From Siphonodentalium dalli (Eukaryota > Mollusca > Scaphopoda > Gadilida > Siphonodentaliidae), in contig CP136067.1 in assembly GCA_032622095.1 (NCBI GenBank), forward strand, positions 78,146,705-78,210,704: 64,000 bases of DNA, written 5' to 3'. Below are positions 56,739 to 64,000 of the stretch, one piece after another (the first letter of the stretch is position 1; every line of letters starts with the position of its first letter). The notes beneath the pieces are model-generated. The model saw only the letters and a program-made list of their open reading frames with translations. It did no database searches and was not told where the DNA came from. The translations under genes and the position numbers were made by a program.

Positions 56739-57514
56739 CTAGCCGATGAGCCCGACGTTGTCCGGGCTATTCAAAAACCAAATTTCAAGTCGATAGCTCC
56801 ACCCGTTTCCGAGATCTGGTCTGCGCATGATGGAAGCTTGCGTCGCACGGGCTCGGCGACCCGATAAAAATCGTATCCGGGGCAAGATACATTCACATAG
56901 CAAATTTCAAGTCGATAGCTCCACCAGTTTCCGAGATCTCGTCTGCGCATGCGCTGCACGGGCGTCGCACGGGCTCGCCAATACGACAAGGACGACCGCC
57001 CGGTCAAACTACATACACGTACCAAGTTTCGTCCCGATCGGTCGAAACGACAGCACAACACGCATTTGTTGTTTTTCATGAATTAATTCATGGTACCCGT
57101 CCCTCAAAGACTGACCCGATGAAAAATTCCCCTGTTCCTAGGACATATATGACACAACAACCCATTCTGCCTTTTTAATCGAGATAATTGCATTCCGCGT
57201 TTCGTTTTGCATCCGCATTTTACGCATGGGTAGCCGTTTAGCAGCTTCGATTGTAATAAAGAGCGTTGATCCTTAACACCTCCGAATATGGTCAATATAA
57301 AGATCGTTCATACATTAACCCCCGAAGTGGCGTTTGCGGTGATTTTGATGATTGGGAGTGGAGAATCGGTGCTCAGAGCTTGTCCAAAATGCGACGTCGA
57401 CGATCCCCGTGGTTTTTTACACTTATATACGAAATTTGGTCTCGATCTGTGCAGCCGTTTTCGATTCTATGAAGGACATACAGACAGACAGAGGTCTTCA
57501 AAATATATATGAGA
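56739..57514 (-). mobile_element. A1/A2 hybrid element (nested, second of three)
   Basis: CTAG and A1 hairpin, 122-bp units (about 56,775-56,960), then a switch at about 57,045 to A2 sequence with the shared module near 57,258 and an A1-like (ACAG)n 'aggtcttcaaaatatatatgaga' end. Confidence 0.6.
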
Positions 57515-57813
57515 CTAGCAGGTGACCCGACTTCGTCCGGGCTTTGACCTTGAATTGACCATTTTGAAGGTCAGGTCAGAGTCACGATTTGACTCGTCCA
57601 AAACACTCCCCGGACAAAAGAGTCCCTAGGTATACAATTTCGTCGAAATCCGTCAGTTTTACCAGATTTGACCTTGAATTGACCATTTTGAAGGTCAATG
57701 TCAGGTCGGGGGTCTCAATTTGACTAGTCCATGAGACTGCCCGGACAAAGGTTTCCCTAGGTAGCAAGTTTGCACTCAATCGGTAGGGCCGTTTTCGAGT
57801 CTATAACGGACAA

Positions 57814-57853
<40 letters not shown>

Positions 57854-58258
57854 TTTGTGGGTACCCGTTTCAATGTGAAGGACACCTCGGGCGGAAAAAC
57901 TGACCCGATGAAAATCTCCCCCATTCCTAGGAAGCCCTAAGTACGAACAGAGACATAAGGATCACACAACACGCTCATGTCTGGACACAGACACAACACG
58001 CTCATGTCTGGACACAGGCACGCTCTTTATCAACGACACTGCGGATACGAACGCTCTTTAACTATCACGCGATTAACCCCATAATTTCAAGACGGCGGCA
58101 GTAGAAATGGAGAATGAGTGCTCGGAGCTTCTTAAAAGCAATGCGACGACACTTCATCTTGGTTTTTACCCTTAGATAGGAAGTTTGGTCGAAATCCGTC
58201 CGGCAGTTTTCCCTTTCATAGCTAACACACAGACAGAAGTCCCAAAATATATATTAGA
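57515..58258 (-). mobile_element. A3-type element (nested, third of three)
   Basis: CTAG plus hairpin ACCCGAC..GTCCGGGCT, two half-site blocks (about 57,545 and 57,668), a (TA)n run (about 57,819-57,851), the module pair near 58,021 and 58,052, and GA at 58,257-58,258 followed by the T of the C-element target. Confidence 0.7.
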
Positions 58259-60997
58259 TCATCACCATGATATAAGGAATCTGATGATGTGGTTTAAATA
58301 TATCAAGAGTCAGGGATGCACGGAAGGGGAGAGGGGTACCAAAATTTAAAAACTAAGTTTAGCACCGAGGGACCATCTAGATGGCACCAAACGGTCTACT
58401 AGGGGTAACTTTTTACTAGAAAGATAATGGTGTGGGTTATAATTTTCTAAAGTGACGCCGTTGTCAGGGGCAGAACAGGGGAAGGGGGTGGAAAAAATGT
58501 TTGCCGCCGATTGCCATAAAACTTTTATATAATCATGCCCATGATATGAGGAATCTAATGGTGTTGTTTAACTACGTCAAACGTGGCGTAATTCGCGCCA
58601 GGGGTGCACGGAAGGGGAGAGGAGTGCCAAAATTGATAAAACGAATTTTAGCGCCGATTTCCACCAAATTGATAAATATTCTTCTCCATGATACAAGGAA
58701 TCTAATTCTGCGATTTAAAGACTCGAAATTGCTGTCGTTTTGATGAAAGATTGTGGGAGGGCACCCAATCAATTAGATAAGAATGGGTTTAGTCGCCGAT
58801 TGCCACCACACTTATACACTATCATCCCCATGGTATGAGGAGTCTAATGGTGTGGCTTAAATATGTCAAAAGTGGTGTCATTCGAGTCAGGGTTGAACTG
58901 TAAGGCAGATGGGCACCAAAATTTCCAAAAATTTCCACCAAAGTGATACGCATTCTCATCCAAAATACGAGGAGTCTGATCGTGTAATTTAAAGACGCCA
59001 TGTTGGTGCTGTTTTTTTGGGTGAGAGATGTGGGTTAGTGGGCACTAACTTTGATCAAAATTGGTTTATCAGGAGTCTAATTGTGTGGTTAAAGGATGTC
59101 ACAAGCTGTCACAAGTGGGGCCATTCGAGTCATGATGCATAGGGGTGAGAGGAACGCAAAAAAGACGAACAATATGTTTAGCGCTGATTTCCACCAGATT
59201 GATACATATTCTCCGTGATACGAGAAACTAATCGTGTGGTTTAGATACGCCAAATTGGTGCTGTTTGGATGAGAGATATGGGGGGGGGGGCCATAAATTT
59301 TATACGAATTTGTACACTCGCCAATTTTATACAAAAACTTATACAATATCATCCACACGGTATATCAGGAGTCTAATGGGGTGGCTTGAAGCTGTCAAAA
59401 GTTGCGTCATTCGAGTCGAGGGTGCACTGAAAGGGAGAGGGGCACCAACATTGATAAAAATAATGTTAGCGCCAATTTGCACCAAATTAGCACCAAACTT
59501 ATAAATATTTATCTCCACGATATCAGGAGTCTAATTGTGTGCTTTAAAGATGTCAAAACTGGTGTAATTCGAGACAGGGGTCCAAAGAGGGCGAGAGAGA
59601 CACACGAATAGATAAACAATATATTTGGCGCCGATTTCCACCAGATTGGTACATATTCTCTGTGATACGAGGAATCTAATCATGTGGTTTAACTACGCCA
59701 AATTAGTACAGTTTGGGTGGGAGATGTGGGGCCTTAAATCTGATACGAATTTGTATACTCGCCAATTTTAAACAATTTTATATATATTCATCTCCATAAT
59801 GAGTCTTAGTTTGTGGTTTAATGATGTCAAATGTTGCGCGCTTGAGTCCGAAATAGGGACGGGTGGGTCACCACAACTGATATAAATATGTTTAGTGCCA
59901 ATTAACATCAAATTCATACACGTTCTTCTCAAATAATACGAGGAATAAAATCGTACGTAAAATGTCACATTTGGTGCCTAGATATATTTGCAAATATATG
60001 TCTGTCTGTATGTGTTCTATATATTACTTCACGGGGTACAATCGAGGTGACACCAAGGAGTTCAAACTGTGGTCACATTTTGCAAGGAAGATAATGGTGC
60101 ATGTTAAAATATTAGAATAGCTCATGTTAATATTATAACACAATTGAGTCTGCCCCATTCAATATAGTTTCCACACAAAAGTTACAAGAGATATGGAAAT
60201 GCATATAAGGCCTGTTCAACAATTGTGGTCACAGTGTGCCGTCGAGTATAATGTTTGAAATAAAAGAAAACGGAGTCAGTGGCACATGACTTTTCAGGAT
60301 CCTCCAATCCTGACATCTGACAATGTTATATCTGCCCAAAATACAGAGGATATCATTCATGTTTAGAACAGACTCATCGCCTAACATACAAAAACTCAAA
60401 ATCTCATTCTGCGTCGGGCACATGCAGCTGATATAGAAGCATAACAAAATTTCTTTTAAACTGAGAATAATTAGCCAGTATATAGCAAAATGGACAGAGG
60501 AGCACTGGGACATTTCATTAAAGTATCTGTATCTTCGTGGAGATTTGATAACCAGGTGTCCTTAGTCAAACCCACTAGATTGATTGATACGTCTCTTTAT
60601 TACATGATCCTACGCTTATTCCATTCAATAAACCCATTCTATAAATTCTGATATTAAACGTCGTTTGATAACAAGAAATAGTGCCAGGTAACCTTTGACA
60701 TCCTGTTTGTCGTCTATTTACTTTACATAAGCTATGTCTCAAAATACTATGGCTTCCAATATTTTTCCAGCAAGCAATAATGAATGAAGAGTTGGAAAAG
60801 TTCTGTCATTAATTATACGCCTTAAAATACGCCAAAGAGTCTTTATTTAGCTGGGACTATTTCTTTACGTGGACAAACAACGCATACTTACGTGAAACGT
60901 CATCGCATGCCTTATATAAGCAGATGTTAGTTTATCGTCCCATTTGTTGATTTATTATGTATGTTTTGTGTAGCTTTTGGATCATGTAATAAATACA

Positions 60998-61149
60998 ATC
61001 TACAACTCGTCCCCAGTTTATAGCGGAATTTACAAAATTCGTCCGGTAAATTAAGTCTTGACCTCGCCAAAGGCTCGGTCCAGACCTAATTTACTGGACT
61101 CGTTTTGCAAATCATGAATTTCGCTATAAACTGGGGACTCGCTGTAGAT
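60998..61149. repeat. ~150-bp imperfect palindrome
   Basis: Arms 'atctacaRcgaGtccccag'-like, continuing through 'tttatagcgRaatt', face each other around a GC-rich centre (cgccaaaggctcgg). It lies in a ~560-bp insertion unique to C copy 2 and would form a strong hairpin as RNA or single-stranded DNA. Confidence 0.7.
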
Positions 61150-61504
61150 CCTCTATATGTAAAACTCAATTGTCGTCTTTTATTTTTGCGAACTAATGTG
61201 CTCAGATTCATGTTATAACGTATGAAGTTTACGCAGTTGTAAATAAATAAATAGTTATTTATTGGTGCGACGGATTAATCGCGATAAACAAAATGACAAT
61301 CGCTCCGACCCGACAAGGTGAGCTACTACTTATATTCCGTGTGTATACATAAGAATCATGTTTTGTGATGCTATTTGGGTATATAATTTATGAGAACATG
61401 TGTAATGCTTTGAACAAGAGTATCCTCTATTCCCATCATATATCCATAATATGCAGAGGGGTTCACATTACTTTAACATGGGGAACGCCGGGTAACCCTG
61501 CTAG

Positions 61505-63268
61505 TATTATATATATACAACCAGTGGATGAGAGTAAAACACCGGGCTATGTATAAATAAGAGCACCCAAGAGGAAATGTTTTCACTTGGAGTTAGGAAT
61601 ATATATCAAGAACTCATAACAGGTAATATAATAGCGTGAAGACAAAGAAACCATGCACACACCTACACTCTAATGGGTGTAGTTGAAGCACAGGAGCTTG
61701 GAATTTGGTCAAAACCACTCTTTTATTGGCGGAACCACCACCCGGGACCAAAGGTCACGGAAGGAACGAAACAGAAAATTGTTGCCACCTATTTTGAACT
61801 CAACTGTATTCCTACAAAACATATATTTTCACTAAAAACTTTTGGTACCTCTTACACCTTAGATGCCAATCTACAACATTCCATAGGTATATTTTTCCAG
61901 TTCTTCGAAAACCTCACTTTATTTCGGTAATGTATTGTAAATTCACCAACGAACACAAATCTGCTACACCTACATCACCCGTTCTAGAATCTGAATGACA
62001 AATGGCACAAAACCATTTTTCCGGAATAACAAAGTCGGAACGAAATAAAATCGAAACCTAAATTTAAAGCCCGCGAAATTCAAAAATATTTGAAAGTGCG
62101 TGCGGTTTTCGAACTTAGGCGCCAGAAAACTTAAATCTGTTTATGTTTGCGTCATACTATGCGCGTTTTTGAAGATCTAATCCTGATGTTTTGTGCATTT
62201 TCCTGAAAATGTCTGTATTTTTCTGTGTCTGCTGTTCTTCATTAGACTGAATGGTAATTTGTACATATATTTCATATTTAATTTATTTCTATTTATGGCA
62301 CGACCACCTGGTATTGTTTTTTTCTTCTTGTTTTATGTTCGTTATGTACAGGTAGGCCTATATGTACTACTTGACTTTGTAATGCTACTGGTTGCAATGA
62401 TTGGTCATACAGGGACCAAAACTCTCTAGCTCCCTCTCTCTCTCTCATAGGAGCTTGTGTCGCGCTCCGTTGTATAGGCCTAAAATATCCATCATATTAT
62501 AGTAATAGTAATCAACCAACTGATTACTGGTCGAATATCCCGAAGTAGAAGAAAAAGATATATAGACTCACGGGGAGGCCTGGTATATATGCCTATGCAT
62601 GAAGCGATTCCTTTGTGCGTTTTGGTGCAGATTCGTTGCCAGAATATCTTAATTATTTCCACATCAAATGCTGTTTTTTACTAGTTCTGACGAACAAATA
62701 TATGTCTTAGTTGATGAGAGAAGACATTTTTCTTGAGTTAGGTAACGATATTGGCCATGCATATATAGAACGAGTGTTTAGTTTCGCGAAATTCAAATTT
62801 GTCAATGTAGGGTACAAAAACTCGCCATTAATATGCCAAATACAGTAACAAAATGTAATAAGATTCTTTAATGTAAGAGCACAAAATTAACCTGCGTATT
62901 CTTCACAGTATACGTTTTATTTGTGCGTTTGCAAGTTGTATATAATACAAACTGGTTTACCGAATAACTAGTTTATAAATTTGAGTTAGTTATAAACTCG
63001 CTAACATAAATTTTATTTAATAAGCAACTATAAGTATTGTCAACTGTACCGGTACCAGGATCTATAAATAGTATTCGTGACTCGTGTGTCGTAACGAATC
63101 AGCACCAAAACTCTCAAAGAATGGCTTTATGCATATGATTATATAGCCTGTGCTCATAGATTGGAAATTCAATTTTTAAATTCAAGACAGCTAGCCACCA
63201 TCGGCATTGTTTTTCTCAAAATCAAAAATACCAAAAAAATATTTAAAACATTACTTAATGTAACTTTC
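61505..63268. other. Unassigned sequence
   Basis: No recognisable gene. A short (CT)n run lies at about 62,434-62,446. The frame at 61,673-61,930 has no family resemblance, and the hydrophobic frame at 62,193-62,429 probably reflects T-rich sequence. Confidence 0.35.
63260..63268. repeat. 9-bp target duplication, left
   Basis: GTAACTTTC, identical to 63,740-63,748. Confidence 0.7.
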
Positions 63269-63739
63269 GCTGATGGGGTCACTGTCACAAGGCTCCGCGA
63301 TCCGATCACATTCGTAGCCAGGTTTATTAATCGATCACAAATGTAGCCAGCTTTTCTATGGCGATCACATTTGTAGCCAGCTTTTCATATTCAGGCGAGC
63401 CTCAATGAATACGATCAGGTTAATCTAATTTTTCTGAGTTGATGGATGAAAACAACTTGAATTTAGTTTTGATATAAGTTCATTTATAACCTGATGTTTC
63501 GGATCAATGTCGTTGGAATGCTCGAATTATATTCCAATATAAGTTGATAAACGAAGTCAGTTTTTGGAGCATGACGACGACATTTTAGTCACGAACGTGA
63601 TGACGTCATATTTCGGGCAATATAAACCACGAATTAGAAAAGCTGACTACGAATGTGATCGCCGGTGAAATAAGCTGGCTACACTGGCTACGAATGTGAC
63701 CGTCACTGACCGGAGTCTTGTGACAATGACCCCATCGGC
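63269..63739. mobile_element. 471-bp TIR element (Mutator-like MITE?)
   Basis: Terminal inverted repeats GCYGATGGGGTCA.TGTCAC continue through 'aagRctccg'. Both sides carry the 9-bp direct repeat GTAACTTTC (63,260-63,268 and 63,740-63,748). Subterminal repeats of 'cgatcacattcgtagccagc' occur three times on the left and inverted on the right. A 9-bp duplication is typical of Mutator-like elements. No coding capacity. Confidence 0.7.
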
Positions 63740-63748
63740 GTAACTTTC
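63740..63748. repeat. 9-bp target duplication, right
   Basis: GTAACTTTC, identical to 63,260-63,268. Confidence 0.7.
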
Positions 63749-63765
63749 ATGGTCGATGAAACGAG

Positions 63766-63993
63766 TGGCTGAAATCCGACGGCGGCCATGTTTCTATGAC
63801 TAATTACACGACGATCGCACCAATGTTACAGTCTCTAGCAATGATTCGTTCTCATTTTAATACCAATGTCATGACCCATGAACAATTTAACGATGATCGG
63901 TTCATCGACATAGGCCTAGGCTCTAGACAGTGTTATTGATTTAATTATATATGCGGTGTTGTCGCTGAAATCCGACGGCGGCCATGTTTCTTT
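63766..63993. repeat. Direct repeat pair of ~29 bp
   Basis: 'gctgaaatccgacggcggcc' plus 'atgtttct' occurs at about 63,768 and again at about 63,965, 197 bp apart. The window ends just after, so a longer repeat cannot be excluded. Confidence 0.7.
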
Positions 63994-64000
63994 GAGAATT

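Larger units (their letters stand above)
55885..61504 (+). mobile_element. Helitron-like family C, copy 2, with nested insertions
   Basis: The left end is 'tctatatttgctaatg' plus (TCTG)n, as in copy 1. The right end is a decayed form of the hairpin, then 'taaccctg', CTAG (61,501-61,504) and T. The ~300-bp tandem repeat region (58,260-60,000) matches copy 1. It is interrupted by 2,163 bp of A elements (56,096-58,258) and by ~560 bp (about 60,600-61,165) absent from copy 1, which contains a palindrome. Confidence 0.65.

Noticed and set aside
62193..62429. Hydrophobic 78-codon frame suggesting a membrane protein
   Set aside because: T-rich sequence readily encodes Phe/Leu/Ile/Val. There is no supporting splice structure or homology.

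Overview
This window is repeat-dense DNA from an animal nuclear genome, most likely a marine invertebrate and plausibly a mollusc. The evidence is: a CR1/Jockey-type LINE with a 2A-like motif, a Helitron RepHel gene, a Penelope-type GIY-YIG remnant, and many elements built from a terminal hairpin, internal tandem repeats and an (ACAG)n microsatellite, an architecture I associate with bivalve and other invertebrate non-autonomous elements. No host gene, rRNA, tRNA or prokaryotic feature could be identified with confidence, so the taxonomic statement is an inference.

Layout. (1) 1-21,360 is an array of about 19 elements lying head to tail, all in the minus orientation. On the plus strand nearly every junction reads GA|CTAG, which is a Helitron-like 5'-TC end abutting a Helitron-like 3'-hairpin+CTAG end. 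Two families alternate. 'A1' is GC-rich, with a 122-bp internal tandem repeat, an (ACAG)n tract and an AGCCCGG..CCGGGCT-type 3' hairpin. 'A2' is longer, with AT-rich internal tracts, (CA)n/(TA)n and a CGCCAcTGGCG hairpin. A 1.68-kb A2+A1 pair is duplicated, and a 5.75-kb LINE (4,376-10,124, minus) sits in the second copy, flanked by an 11-bp target duplication. (2) 21,361 to about 27,055 is an autonomous Helitron (minus): a Rep (HUH/Y2) and a PIF1-type helicase in one frame split by a TAA-TGA pair, plus an N-terminal region with an SV40-like basic motif and 23-residue repeats that carries two further disabling changes. Its 3' side bears the same hairpin as A1. (3) 27,060-32,335 is a scrambled satellite-like block with embedded A1 pieces. 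(4) 32,336-41,210 is mostly unrecognised sequence with two LINE relics, a 485-bp tandem duplication, a TTAA-flanked element and a further microsatellite-hairpin element. (5) 41,211-44,329 and 55,885-61,504 are two copies of a 3.1-3.5 kb Helitron-like family 'C'. The second is split by three head-to-tail A elements, and comparison with the first shows a clean insertion between A and T without target duplication. (6) 44,741-53,270 is three tandem copies of a ~1.43-kb unit. The first is split by a 3.83-kb foldback element with a 7-bp target duplication. (7) 53,340-53,700 is a decayed GIY-YIG fragment, followed by unassigned sequence, and a 471-bp TIR element with a 9-bp target duplication lies near the right edge.

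How the parts work together: the window reads as a Helitron nest. One recently active RepHel gene could have mobilised several non-autonomous families that share its 3' hairpin. LINE, TTAA-type and other TIR elements are superimposed, and their order of arrival can partly be read from the nesting. A short module containing AAAGAGCGTT recurs in at least four otherwise different repeat families and has no explanation I can name.
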